DNA of 64,000 bases, from the NCBI GenBank assembly GCA_963971575.1, contig OZ020623.1, positions 15,254,980-15,318,979 of the forward strand, read 5' to 3'. Below, piece by piece: positions 33,601-43,804 of this stretch. The translations under genes were made by a program, and so were the position numbers. A model generated the notes under the pieces. The model was not told where the DNA came from. It saw only the letters and a list, made by a program, of their open reading frames with translations, and did no database searches. The number at the start of each line of letters is the position of its first letter. Positions within the stretch are counted from its first letter, which is position 1. The DNA comes from Liopterus haemorrhoidalis (Eukaryota; Arthropoda; Insecta; Coleoptera; Dytiscidae).

Positions 33601-34152
33601 GAAGATACATTCAAGAAGAAAGAAATTATTGGTGAAGAACAAAAAGAAGACATAAAGTTTATTGTCCAGTCTGTCGTAAAACAATGGATTTTTAGCAGCA
33701 CTGAACAAAATTGGAGAAATATGTAAAGACGTTATTAAAAAAGAAGAAATCATCACTTCAAAACCAACTAAATATTTGAATTTTCTCTTCAGTTCTTCAA
33801 CATCTATAACCTCGCTCCCAATACTTAAAGCATTGTAAAGATTCTTTTTAAATACCTTCACTTGAAGCACGAAAACTATCAGCAATAAAATTGACAGTGT
33901 TGCAAACTGAGTTTGTTCAATTTTACTTATAACTTCATTGAAGGGGTCCCCGATAAAAAGGTGTGTGTAACCTAGTAGCACAATAATAAGATTTAATACC
34001 AGAAGGGCGATCCCTATTTTACTGTATTTTAGCTCTTGTCCTTCGATGAAATAGGGAAATACACCAGACAACATCAAATAGAAGAACATTGGTTTTATAA
34101 GTTCTATAATTTGGAGTTTTCGTTTTTGGTTCTGTATACGTTCCTTCCACAT
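27536..34152 (-). CDS. Gustatory receptor Gr-B, four exons, 420 aa
   Basis: Paralogue of Gr-A on the same strand, about 21 kb upstream of it in genome order. Exons: 33181-34152, 31162-31230, 31012-31101, 27536-27667, all joined in phase 0 with GT-AG introns of 1950, 60 and 3344 bp. The protein starts MWKERIQNQKRK at an ATG and has a basic N terminus and seven hydrophobic segments. TM7 holds TYLIILLQF (residues 384-392), the GR hallmark, followed by the same 28-residue tail as Gr-A. Exons 2 to 4 match Gr-A exactly in length. Exon 1 is 18 bp shorter. No stop or frameshift is seen, so the gene looks functional. Intron 1 holds a mariner and a satellite-like repeat. Intron 3 holds two mariners and two LINE fragments. 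Its role would be taste reception; ligand unknown. Confidence 0.9.
27700..28465 (-). mobile_element. Mariner of the plant Stowaway-like type, deleted
   Basis: TIRs CTCCCTCCGCCCGAAAATAT (left) and CTTCCTCGGTCCGAAAATAT (inverse of the right end) closely resemble the CTCCCTCCGTCC ends of plant mariners and Stowaway MITEs. A minus-strand frame (27856-28152) encodes DIGFFNSIQPLQH and NTINELIECVQNAF, the C-terminal block of DD39D-like transposases. The second fragment (28169-28370) is the N-terminal side after a deletion. It sits in Gr-B intron 3. Confidence 0.75.
28540..28985 (+). mobile_element. LINE ORF2 C-terminal fragment (RTE-like)
   Basis: Plus-strand frames with shifts read RQQTKLTDILVKVAELKWK, a LAGHIAR-type stretch, DDRWTRWILEWRPW and GRPPTRWTD, the standard LINE C-terminal order. 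In Gr-B intron 3, antisense to the gene. Confidence 0.7.
28996..29640 (-). mobile_element. LINE-like RT C-terminal fragment
   Basis: The minus-strand frame beginning MSDIESVMENFKCHIYW continues TATKPDITLKDIETKQ (the KPDI..KD pattern seen at the C terminus of several insect non-LTR elements) and LLSELGKLYPGYKVKFI. A second piece, VVLGGIKSSYRR, lies at 29006-29040. The clade is uncertain. Confidence 0.55.
29645..30884. mobile_element. Element with GGCCGTATTCAG inverted ends
   Basis: The left end ATGGCCGCATTCAGGAGACT and the inverse of the right end ATGGCCGTATTCAGCAGACT match over about 45 bp, including ACCGGT further in. It may be a Harbinger-type MITE; the target duplication was not resolved. 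It carries a mariner at 30139. Confidence 0.6.
30139..30711 (+). mobile_element. Mariner, internally deleted, 573 bp
   Basis: TIRs CGAGGTGTGTAAATTAAGTA and its inverse ending TTTACACACCTTG, with TA at 30137 and 30712. The plus-strand frame 30302-30637 keeps PYLPNLSPCDFFLFPRLKNH (third catalytic Asp region) and ends CVASQGSYFEEDNI. The first two catalytic motifs are gone. Confidence 0.9.
31012..31101 (-). CDS. Gr-B exon 3 (residues 348-377)
   Basis: Acceptor TTGTTTCAG, donor AAT|GTAAG. It encodes LYEYSYALYNYK and ends FFNVDLTLCNN. Confidence 0.92.
31162..31230 (-). CDS. Gr-B exon 2 (residues 325-347)
   Basis: Acceptor TTGTTACAG, donor ATG|GTAACC. It encodes CKKTGCDIHKLINNC and ends SRM, the same 69-bp length as in Gr-A. 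Confidence 0.88.
31343..31430 (+). repeat. Solo right-end fragment of the TCTG family
   Basis: GTGAAGTTTGAATTTTCCCA then CAGGTTTTAGTAGGTAT and ATAAGTG, matching the right end of copy D (53486-53560). It lies about 110 bp upstream of Gr-B exon 2 in intron 1. Confidence 0.55.
31533..32378 (-). mobile_element. Mariner, internally deleted, in Gr-B intron 1
   Basis: The ends AGGTGCACAACTTTGC and AGTTGTACACCT are inverted, with TA outside. The minus-strand N terminus (31843-32259) includes VISERTCREWFQRFKNGYFH and ARILGVTQQAISKRLNDMG (HTH). The C-terminal piece includes NVAPSDYHLFRSMAHGLAD, then ILPERWEKVVAGNGQYF. The catalytic centre is deleted. Confidence 0.88.
32400..32960 (+). repeat. Repeat with three 113-114-bp tandem units
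   Basis: Units beginning GGCCCGATAC (32621, 32734, about 32848) each contain TTTTTAGGATTTCCTAGGTA, TAATCAGAAACAGC and a GCCCGCGGGC-like palindrome. The unit shares its core with the left end of the TCTG composite element. The flank at 32410-32560 is also found, inverted, at 52390-52530, so the whole is a dispersed element. Confidence 0.8.
33181..34152 (-). CDS. Gr-B exon 1 (residues 1-324)
   Basis: From MWKERIQ to DQLTEE at donor GAG|GTAAGA. It shares SLFEIMFSSYYAVVF with Gr-A, and residues near FPY and GDPF are also conserved. Six hydrophobic segments. Confidence 0.93.
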
Positions 34153-35706
34153 TTCAATACTTTAATGGAATCGTTGGTAATTCCTTAAAATGGTGGAGGA
34201 ATTCAACCCCAACGATTTGGTATAACTACTTCCTAAAATTTTAATGAAATCGATGGTAATTTCTTAAAAATTGTGTTTATTCAGTCTCATAGACTTCGTA
34301 GAACTGCTTCCTAAAATGTTTTTCGTTCCGAAAACTGGTTGTTACAATTTGGATTGTAATATTTATTTAGAAAATTCGGCTGTTCTTTGCAAAAACACAA
34401 TGACTGACTTGATTAGATAAGTTACGTCCACAGATTTTAATATTATAAGGAAGTAATGGACTGATCAGAAATTAAAACAGTATTCTGACTACGCAAAAGC
34501 TACGCAGTAGCTAACGTTCCGATTTATATTTTTAATCTACATCAGAGCTAAGTAACTGTATTTTTCGAACCATAAGACGCACCCTTCTACCCATATTGCC
34601 TACTAGTGCTCGTTTACAATAGATTTACTTTTAGTTAGACAAAATTTTGTTTTTCTATTTGTTTCTATTACTGAATGTGTTTTAGGAATTAAAATTAAAA
34701 CACATATGATATTGATATTAATATAAATTAATAAAAATATTAATTATTACTTGTAATAATATAAACGTTTAATTTACTTTATCTACATCTTAGTATTTTT
34801 ATTATTACAAAAATACATTTAATTTTATTGAAAAAAATTTACAGATATGTCTCAGTTGGGACTAGAAAAATATTATATTACAGTGGCGGACTGGTAAATT
34901 AAATTGGCCCAATCAAACTTTTATAGATTGGCCTTATTTAGACAGAATAACACATTTCAGGGTTTGTAGGATATCAATAAGAGTAAAAAGTCAACAGAAT
35001 TTAATTTCGATTTGTTTAATTTCTTCACATTAAATAGTGATGGCCATTTTCTTGGAAAATAGTTTAAATTACAGTATGTTTTCTTTTAAATTGATGTGAA
35101 GTGTGAATTTTCACACACTTCAGGGTTTTGCAGGTATCTTGGCCAATATTTTTTTTTATAATCACATAAATATCAGTAGTTTTTGATAATCATTTTTATT
35201 CGTTATTTGAGTACTAAGAATTTGAATTTAATTTTTATAAACTAAATTGCCTTAAAATCTATAATACGCACTTTTTTACACAATTTAGCCCGCAAAAATA
35301 GATATGCGTATTATACTCGGATACAAAAAAAAAAAAAAAAGTACTTTAAACTTTGAACAAACAAACGTACCTACATCTGCACTCTGGGATTCCCCCACAT
35401 GTTTTCTAAACAACAGGTGTTCCCCTTGATCTGGCTGACGTAACAACAATAGATGAGCTTTATTCTAGAGAAAGTGATTAAGTACGTATGATTCATATTT
35501 GACAGTTTTGTTTGTTTTGTGTTAAAAATTAAAGTTTTTTATACAACCGAATTTGACGTTTTCGTTATTTTTTATTAAAATTTTTAATTTTTTTGATAAA
35601 TATTTGTGTAATTTTTAAATAAAATAATGAAAAGTTATGGGTGCGTTTTATATTTGAATTTTATTTTTTATCCGAAAATATCACGGCAAATCAAGCATGC
35701 GTATTA
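34153..35706. other. Upstream region of Gr-B, repeat remnants only
   Basis: No gene. CGAACCATAAGACGCACCC (34567) and GGGTGCGTTTTATA (35639) are inverted, and GCGTATTATACTCGG at 35298 looks like a transposon subterminus, suggesting an old element. TCTG-family right-end fragments occur at 34950 and 35090 (GAAGTGTGAATTTTCACAC). No convincing Gr-B core promoter was identified. Confidence 0.4.
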
Positions 35707-36275
35707 TAGACCGGGAGCTCATGACAGTTTTTGGTCTCCGATTTCATACAGCATGCCTTTTGGAGGAGAGAATATTTACCCTGTGACAACAAAAAAGGGA
35801 TGATACTAAACCCCTGCACGCTTTCCGGTCATAGGGAAAATTGCATTTCCACTTAAACACAAAATTTTTGTGCTTTTCTCTGATTTAATATTGCTTGCCC
35901 TTTTGTCAAAAGAAAGTTATAACAAATTTAAAGTCTTTTAAATATATGCATGCGATTCGGAGAGTCCCAAAGGGCTCAAACGGTCATGTGATTTTGTAAT
36001 AAAAAAATATGATTTTCCGCGTTTTCATACAGCTTGCCTATAATTAAAAGACTTTAAATTTGTTATAACTTTATTTTGACAAAAGGGCAAGCAATATTAA
36101 GTCAGAGAAAAACACAAAAATTTTGTGCAAGTGGAAATGCAATTTTCCCTATGACCGGAAAGCGTGCAGGGGTTTAGTACCATCCCTTTTTTGTTGTCGC
36201 AGGGTAAATATTCTCTCCTCCAAAAGGCATGCTGTACGAAATCGGAGACCAAAAATGTCATGAGCTCCCGGTCTA
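35707..36275. mobile_element. 569-bp foldback MITE, arms about 233 bp
   Basis: The left arm 35707-35940 and right arm 36044-36275 are nearly exact reverse complements around a 103-bp spacer. Ends TAGACCGGGAGCTC and GAGCTCCCGGTCTA are flanked by TTA on both sides, the 3-bp duplication typical of PIF/Harbinger. Transcription through it would give a very long hairpin RNA. Confidence 0.9.
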
Positions 36276-36439
36276 TTACACACGTGTGCGAATTATACTC
36301 AAGATTTTACGGTAAGTACTTCAAAAATTTCGTCACAATAAAATTTTAACTAGCATCATCCAAAGCCTTCAACAACTGTACCCTCGAAACTCCATCATCA
36401 TCAGAATCAAAGACAACATCCACGACATAATTAATATGG

Positions 36440-36960
36440 GCAAAAAATAATAATAATCTGGATTCCATCCCATATGGGCATTGATGGAGCAGAGAGAGCA
36501 GATAAGGCAGAAAAAGAATCAACAACAAAAGAGATAGTGCGAGTGCAGATGCATCTCGGAGACACAAAGTCGCAACTGGAAAAGGACATTCTTGCTAATT
36601 GGAAGGAAGAATGGAGGCACATCCAAAACAACCACCTTAGAACCAGCAAAGAAGAGGCCATTTAGACAAAACAGAAAGGGCCAAACAATATTGACAAGAC
36701 TGCAACATGGACACACCTTGCTGACCCATAAGTAACTATTTGAAAAAACCCAGCACTTGTTCCGACTGTCAAGTTTAGTAAAAGTACCGCGTAACAGTGG
36801 ATCACATCATAATCTCCTGTCCAAAATATAATGCTGAGAGAATTAAAAATAATATACCGACAACACTAAAACAAGCACTGGCTCCAACCAAGACTTCATA
36901 AAATCAGACGCTTCAATTCTTTAGAGACATCAACATCTCCCACCTCATTCCTCCATTTTT
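36440..36960 (+). mobile_element. LINE fragment: RNase H end and C terminus
   Basis: IWIPSHMGIDGAERADKAEK, then TATWTHLADP-like and TVDHIIISCPKYNAER in shifted frames, ending near FRDINISHLI. Same order as the fragment at 7690 but a different family member. 5' truncated. Confidence 0.75.
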
Positions 36961-37097
36961 TTTAATACTTACTATCTATAATTGTAACTTATATACCTGT
37001 ATATAATATTATTATTCTAAAAATGTACTGTGTCATATGTCTATGTAAAATTATGTATGTCATTTGAAACACTGGCCTGTACTCAAGTGCTAATAAC

Positions 37098-38155
37098 TAG
37101 AGCCCAGCGCAGATATGATTTTCTGTATCCGATCCGCATCCGCAATAATATCCGCACAATGGGCACAACAGGTTTTGCTGTCAGTTTGGAAAGAACTAAC
37201 ATGTTTCGCCTTATTTGGTAATCGTTGCTCTAAAACACTACTGAAATTTTAGGATTTAAACTAAAGCTAACCTAAAAGACACCAATAGTTTTGGGGCCTA
37301 GATGCGCTAATAATTTAGAAACCTAGAGTGAGACAAAAATTGGGGGGGGGGGCTAAGCGTCCTTTTTCGAAGGGAACAGGTGGCGTAGTGCTTATGAAAT
37401 ACGTGTTGATAGTACTGTCAAGTATCATATTAATGTCAACTAACATCTCACGTCAGTTTTACCTTTTCCAAGGTGAGGAAAAAGTAATGCAACGTGGCTA
37501 TATATGTTTTTATTACTGAATTAAAAAAAAAAAAATTGAGAAAAGTTACTTGGTAGAACGTGCTTCAAATAGCAACTCATTCATTTTTAAATTATTGTCA
37601 ATTTAAATTTTTGGAATCAGCCAGACTTTTTACTTCGAGTAGTATAAAATAATTGGCAGATTACATAACAAAATTTTCGAGAAAAATGTATATAGGTAAA
37701 TTTTGGTATATAAATAAAACTTACTAATCAGTTTTATGTAAAAAAGCGTTTATTAGATTTAGAAGCCAGAATTAGAGCAGAGGAAGGAAGAATTACATAG
37801 AAAGTGTACCAAGCAACTTTTGTCCAAAATATTATTTTCTATTATATATACAATAATAAAAAATTTATTTTGATTGTCTCAACACAATCTCAATCATGGA
37901 AAATTGTCTTAATATCAATAACATAGAGTGAGATAGAATGCTACAAAATATCACATGTGTATACAGACAACCGAAGGTACCCGAGGACGTCGTAGTCAGA
38001 ACACAATCGCGTGTTTCTCCGAAAGTAACCGAAGATTTATTATGTGCACGCGGATATTGCAGATAAGCGGATATGAAATTTTATCTGCATCCGCATGGTT
38101 TAAATGATAATTTATCCGCATCCGCAGAAAAGTTAATCCGCTTTGCAGGGCTCTA
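37098..38155. mobile_element. TAGAGCCC-family hAT, copy 1 (1058 bp)
   Basis: Ends TAGAGCCCAGCGCAG and GCAGGGCTCTA, flanks CTAATAAC and CTAATAGC (7 of 8). Both ends contain runs of GATGCGGAT/ATCCGCATCC. No coding region. Copy 2 is at 47868, inverted. Confidence 0.88.
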
Positions 38156-38164
38156 CTAATAGCC

Positions 38165-38919
38165 CCGTAGCTGAAACACTTAAATAAATTTAAATAAAAG
38201 TTAACTAAAGAATCCAGCGATATTTTCCTGATTTAGCTTCGTATCTAAGTTTTCATTTATTTAAAAATAAATATATTGATAAATGGTTTTATATTTCGAA
38301 ATTTCAGAAGAGTATTTCTCACTGTTAAAAATGTGTTATTTGATTTATAAATATTTCACTTCTATAAATGTTTTATTTCTCTTTGTGCGAAAACAAGAGT
38401 GATGAAAAAAAAGATACTTACTGCGCGCCTAATAAATTTTTCTCCAAGCATTTCTGGGGGGCAAACTGGTGGCCAGAAAAATTTTGGGGGGCAACCCCCC
38501 TGAATCCATGCAAGCACCGCAACTGTCATGGAGCCACGGCAACTCTTTTATTAAATATTTTTATAAAAAATTTATTCTGAGTTTTCCGTTTCAATTTTGA
38601 CCGACCTATTTGAAAATTTTCTGATGTCACGTTGGCTCAGCCGCCACTGTTTTATTAAATATAATTAAGTTAGAAATATTATTTGAAAACATATTATTAG
38701 AACGTGACATTTTGTTTCTGTTAACATGATGGATGTGTGTTTTTACAATATCTAGTTTATTGATTTCTTAATAGATGGAGATAATAAAATATGTCAACTT
38801 ATATTTTAGTTAGTATATTACTGTCAAAGTGCATAAAAACAATCAAACAAATGATTAAACAAGTTTATACACCGTAAGTAAATTGGTTTTTTTAAATAAT
38901 ACTTGAAGAAACGAAATGA
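38165..38919. other. Unassigned, one transposon-like end
   Basis: CTCAGCCGCCACTG at 38637-38650 resembles a hAT right end, and a GGGGGGCAA repeat lies at 38455-38500. No gene is recognised. Confidence 0.35.
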
Positions 38920-39300
38920 GAAATTAAGGATAAGAACCGGAAGAACGGCGGTGAGATTCGAAAAGAAGATCAGAACAAGCAGCAACGCATTAATACAAGA
39001 ATATCGAAAAGAAAAAGAAAAAAACTATAGAACCATGTGGGGAGAAGACAGAAGAAAATATTTTGAAAGAAATTGATATAGCAAACAGGAGGTACGAAGA
39101 AGACAAGAAGAAGGAGAAGAATTAGAATATACAATGGAGGATCGGAACAGACAGGTCCAACCAGGGATATAAACTCTGAAGAATCAAAAAATCATCGCTA
39201 GATGTGAAATGTGTAAATATACATATATCACACTAAATTAATGTAAAGAAATGTAAATAATTCAAGGCCGAAAGGTACCAATAAAATAATTACTGCTACT
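38920..39300 (+). mobile_element. LINE 3' fragment
   Basis: The plus strand reads RIRTGRTAVRFEKKIRTSSN, EYRKEKEKNYRTMWGEDRR and YFERN, a non-LTR ORF2 C terminus, then a 3' UTR with GGCCGAAAGGTACC and AATAAAATAAT. 5' truncated. Confidence 0.6.
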
Positions 39301-39343
39301 AAGTTGTTTGTTGTTATTCAAACATTAAAATAATAGTAAGATT

Positions 39344-39937
39344 AATGGGTCTATTCTGTATGAGTTTTCTACCGCTATAAGCGCTATAACTTGTAAAATA
39401 CTTGCTGTAAAATACAGCGCTGTAAGGAAAGTGCTATTCTGTAGTGACACGCGTTGCTCTGGAAACTCTACACCGATGTAAAATATCGCTGTAACGTTAC
39501 GGCGATATTTTTCTGGCCGTAAGTCAGTTACAGTACTGTATAGAAGTCAAGTTGTATATGTTTGTATTGTTCGTGTCACCTAAAAAAAAAATTAATGATC
39601 CAAATTTCGCCCTATTTCTAATGCAACTACTACAAGAGGATCATAACAGGTAATTATGCTTAAAATATCACGTTACAACCACACATAATTTTTTTTTATG
39701 CATACATGTTTTCATTTATATATTTTTATATACAGGTTTTAGAAACACTGTATTTTTTAAGTAATGGATCCTATCAGGCTACTACAGGGGCTTACAATTT
39801 CACTTCTTTGAGCCAGCCTATGGTTAGTAGATCGATAATAGAAATTTGTTATCTGATAACAACACATCTAATGCCAATTCATATAAAGTTCCCCACTACG
39901 AGGGAAGAAAACCGTGGAGTGAAAGAAGGGTAATTTT
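39344..39937 (+). mobile_element. PIF/Harbinger 5' part with spliced transposase exons
   Basis: The left end is GGGTCTATTCTGTATGAG after TTA. Exon 1 ends at 39649 (AACAG|GTAATT), coding NFALFLMQLLQEDHNR. Exon 2 spans 39736-39929 between TATATACAG and GG|GTAATT and encodes VLETLYFLSNGSYQ, SLSQPMVSRSIIEICYL and YIKFPTT-like HIKFPTTREENRGVKEG, the N-terminal HTH block of Harbinger transposases. The catalytic part is missing because the IS630-like arm starts at about 39940. Confidence 0.7.
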
Positions 39938-40013
39938 TGCGTAATATAGGAACAAAAGCAAGAATACCTAACTATGCTGTGATTATTGTTATAGAGATAT
40001 TTTGTTTCTTTTT

Positions 40014-41060
40014 AGGGTTTTGTAGGTATGACCAAAAAACCCTTATACCGTCATTTTGTCGTCTGTCTGTCTGTCTGTCTGTCTGTCTGTTCGGTAAAAA
40101 TTGTAGCCAAACGGCTAAACCTAGAGAGTTGAAATTTGGCCTACTTATACAACTCTTTGACCCGCACATAGGAAAAATACTAAAACATCTAAAAAACATA
40201 TCCCTCTAAAAATATAAACAAATATGTGCTCATCGAAAAAAAAAATATTTTTTTAAAATTCTGAGTAGGGTATCAAATATAAGCCCTTAGTACGTGGATT
40301 AACGATCAAAATTTTATTTTTGCAAAATAAATTATTTTGATGCGATCTTTGCCAAAATTGTGCAAAAAAATTTTTGTCCCACACCCTGTAGCCCAGATGG
40401 TTTAAACTAAAAATCTGAAAAATTTCTAAGTAATGTACATTGGTGTGAACCGGAATAGCACAACAGGAATTTTTGATCAGATTATGTTTTCGGAAAATAA
40501 CGCATTTTTTGTGTTTTTAACTAAAATATGTTAACTATTTAATACGTTGTGTAACATACCGAATCACTGGCTCTCGTGGCGTGGTTGGATTTGTCGTACG
40601 CTTAATAATATAAGAAACTTGCAAACTAGGGTTCGAATCCTGTTGATTTTATTTTTTGTTTTTTTTTTGCATTTTTATTTTGTTTAAATTATTTTGTTAA
40701 AATTCTAGTTATATTTGGTAAATGTTGCATTAAATTTTTAAAAGCGTAAATTTAATAACCAGTGGAAAGTGTTGAAATTATAATTTAATTCTATGTTTGA
40801 CGAAATCAAAGGGCGGGACTTATGATGTAAGCAACCAATGGAAGCCATAGGTGCAATTTTCCAAATCTTAATAAACTTTGCTGTATAAAAAAAATACTGC
40901 ATATATTTAGAAACCTAAATAATGGTATTAGGCATTCGAATTAAAATTCATAAAAAAATATTTTGACATAAAATTTGTTTTGGCATCCCAAATAATCATC
41001 GTTCAGTTACTAAATACCTGCAAAACCCAGAAATGTGTGAAAATTCACACTTCACATCAG
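40014..41060 (+). repeat. TCTG composite element, copy B (1047 bp)
   Basis: Begins AGGGTTTTGTAGGTATGACC, about seven TCTG units at 40062-40090, tRNA-like segment at 40571-40645, right hairpin TGTGAAAATTCACAC and CTTCACATCAG. It is inserted in the T-run of a long inverted arm of the IS630-like family (intact site at 10676-10690), so both boundaries are defined. Confidence 0.9.
40571..40645 (+). ncRNA. tRNA-like segment in TCTG copy B
   Basis: Same segment as copy A with B box GGTTCGAATCC at about 40630. Not a functional tRNA by eye. Confidence 0.6.
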
Positions 41061-41415
41061 TTTTTTTATTGTTTTCAAAGCTTGCTACGTTCAACTTTGT
41101 AAAACTTATGTTGATTATTATTTTGTAAATAAATTGTCGCCATTTTGAAATGATTAACATAAAAATATGATTTTTTGGTGTCATTGTAAAGCTAATTTAA
41201 TGTACTTTTATGAAAAAAAATATAAAATTATCGATTCCCTAAGCTAGATCAAAAGTTGACATCATTTCCGGTGAAACCGGAAGTGCCTCAGAATTCTTAT
41301 AGTAACCTTTAGATGGGCCTTTTTGTCTAGTTTAACTTTTGTTCTGAAGATTTTTTGTATCTTTACAAATAAAGGAGATTTTCGGGGTGCCTCGTTTCAA
41401 ACAAACGCCCTGTAT
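41061..41415 (-). mobile_element. Solo long-TIR arm of the IS630-like family
   Basis: From GTTTTCAAAGCTTGCTACG to CAAACGCCCTGTATA it follows 10685-11030 closely. The inner part continues on the other side of copy B at about 39940-40009 (ATTTTGTTTC). No transposase remains. Confidence 0.85.
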
Positions 41416-42110
41416 ATTTAACTTTAACTTTGTGAGCGTTATGTTCAACTTTCTTGAAATTAAAGTAGTGAAACACCGTAGCGAAGCATGGACACCACCG
41501 CTAGTTTTAAATATAATTCCTCGTAGAATCTTTCATCAATTTCTAAATCTTGTATCCGTATCTTTGTCTGTTATTGAAATGCCCTGTGGATAAATGTAAC
41601 ACTGTTAAATATTCAGTGACTTAGCACCACAATGAATTATACTGAGAACATATTAGATCAACCGGTTAAGTCTCTGTATATAGCACATTAACAATGATTC
41701 AAATTATAACAAGAGATGGAGACAATGTGGAACTTAACACATCTATAAACCAAGTAATATCGTACACTTCTATCAAAGCCCGTAATTAAACTAGAGTTAG
41801 ATGTTGTTAACATAACAATAACTGCTTCAGGACCACTGGAAGAAGTATAACAATATTCTAAGTGTGGAAACTAATGTACAACATTTATACTATGGTTAAA
41901 ACCGTTGCCAATAGGTGTGTTCGTTAATTCGTAACTTAGCACAACTTATGCTGTGATTTAAAGTTCCTAGATACAGAAAGGAGCGCAAACCATAGGTGTA
42001 AAATTTGGCCCAGTGTTCGTTTGGGAACACTAGTTCCCTTGTTCGATTATAATTTTTTTCTACGATCAAACTACAAATTATCACTAATGATACAAGGACT
42101 ACCTTTTAAG
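41416..42110. other. Intergenic, nothing recognised
   Basis: AT-rich DNA without a coding frame or clear repeat terminus. Confidence 0.45.
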
Positions 42111-42119
42111 TTTTTAACT

Positions 42120-43210
42120 AAGAAAGAAATAATTCTTTTTTGGAACAAACTGTTTCAATGCCTTTCAAAATATTCCCCTTTAAGATTTATATACTTTTGC
42201 ATGCGTTCAAACCAATTCTCGAAACATTTTTTCCACTCTGAAGTTGGTATCTCAAAAACATGGTTTTCGGAGGCTTCAACAGCTTCTTGAGGTGATGAAA
42301 ATCGCTTCCAACACATTATTTGTTTAACATTGGGGAACAAAAAAAGTCTTTATGGGATAAATCAGTTGAATACGGACAATGAGACATTAATTCGATGTTT
42401 TCCTTCTTCAAATAATCAATTGTTTGACGTGCTGTGTGAGCTTGCATTATCATGATGAAGAATGATTTTTTGTTGTTGTTTTTCATGATTTTGTCGATGA
42501 CTTCTGGCAAACAAATTATTGTATATCATTCAGCATTAACTGTTCTCCGATCCTCTAAAAAAGTGACTGCGACATGTCCAGTACAACCCAAGAAACAAGC
42601 GATCATTATCTTGGAAGTGCTTCATGAACGAACAAATTTTGTGGGTTTCGATTCATCTTGGAAGACCAAACAGTGGATTGTTGCTAAGTTTCCGGTTCAT
42701 ATGAATAAATCCAATTCGTCACCTGTAACGTTGTTGTATACGGATTTTGCAGTGCCTAGGTTGATTTTTTTAGCATTCCCTTACACCAATCAACAGGAGC
42801 CTTTTTTTGAGCTTCGGTTAAATTATGCGGAATCCATTGGGATAACATCCTTTTCACAGCTAAATGTTCCTGCAAAATTAGATGTATTGCAGTCTGCGAT
42901 ATGCCAAAGGATGCCTCTATTTCACATGCAGATCTTCTTCAATCATTTTGCGCACAACATCCACTTTTTTTTGAATCACAACTGATTTTGGTCGACCTTC
43001 ACGAGATTCATAACTGACGGACGCACGACCACGACGAAATTCTGCAAACCAATTGTAAACAGTCTTTTCTGCTGGTGCTTCATTACCAAAAGTTGAACGA
43101 AGCGAATCTATGCATTGTTGTTGAGTAAGGCCTTTACTAAAATCGTAAAACATCATCCAACGAAAACCTTCACGAGTAATATCCTTTTTTTCACAAACTT
43201 GTTTTTTCAA
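42120..43210 (-). mobile_element. Nearly full-length but frameshifted mariner
   Basis: The minus-strand N terminus (from 43210) reads GFRWMMFYDFSKGLTQQQC, SLRSTFGNEAPAEKTVYNW and ESREGRPKSVVIQKK. The middle is shifted (antisense of 42520-42910). The end reads MQAHTARQTIDYLKKENIEL, HCPYSTDLSHKDFF, then SEWKKCFENWFERMQKYI and GEYFERH. The order and size match mariner/BTMAR-like transposases. TIRs were not resolved. Confidence 0.85.
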
Positions 43211-43804
43211 ACGCTCAGTATCAACTAACTACTTGATCAATTTATAAGCTGCCACTGATTTCACAATAACAAATGTAAAATTATACAAATAGTAATGACA
43301 CATTTCAATATTGCCATCTAGTGCTCGTTTGTAAAAACGTATTTTTGCTGTACTATAAAATTTTTAACGATCACTGCCGATATATCTTCGTTTCCTAACT
43401 TTTTATGAAAGAACTTCGTTCATTGAAAGAGCCAATCTTCCGCATATCAATTTATTATATTTATATAGGATGCATCTTACAGTTGAAGTATCTCAAATCA
43501 ATAATTTGTCGGCGGTGACTTAATTCTGTTATGCATCGCTAGTGATTTCCAACAGCGATGTTGCCTGTACTTGACACCAGAATGCACAACTGATTTAACA
43601 CATTACAGTTTGGTTGACAGCATTTTTAATCCAGTTATTTCAGATTTGATTAGATAAATGTATGCATTTGATTTTATAATTTGCATATTTCATTTAAACT
43701 ATTTTGTAGTATTGAAAAAATTGTTTTAAATTGTTATATAACAAATTCGCAGACCTCAGTAGTTGATTTAATGAAGTTTATAGATATAAGATGTAATGCC
43801 AAAG
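43211..43804. other. Intergenic, nothing recognised
   Basis: No open frame of coding character. It probably contains the unresolved 5' end of the mariner. Confidence 0.45.

Noticed and set aside
1780..34152. Calling the two receptors odorant receptors
   Set aside because: TYLIILLQF in TM7 and three C-terminal phase-0 introns with tiny exons 2 and 3 are gustatory-receptor hallmarks.
42452..42985. 177-codon plus-strand frame
   Set aside because: It is the antisense of a mariner transposase on the minus strand.
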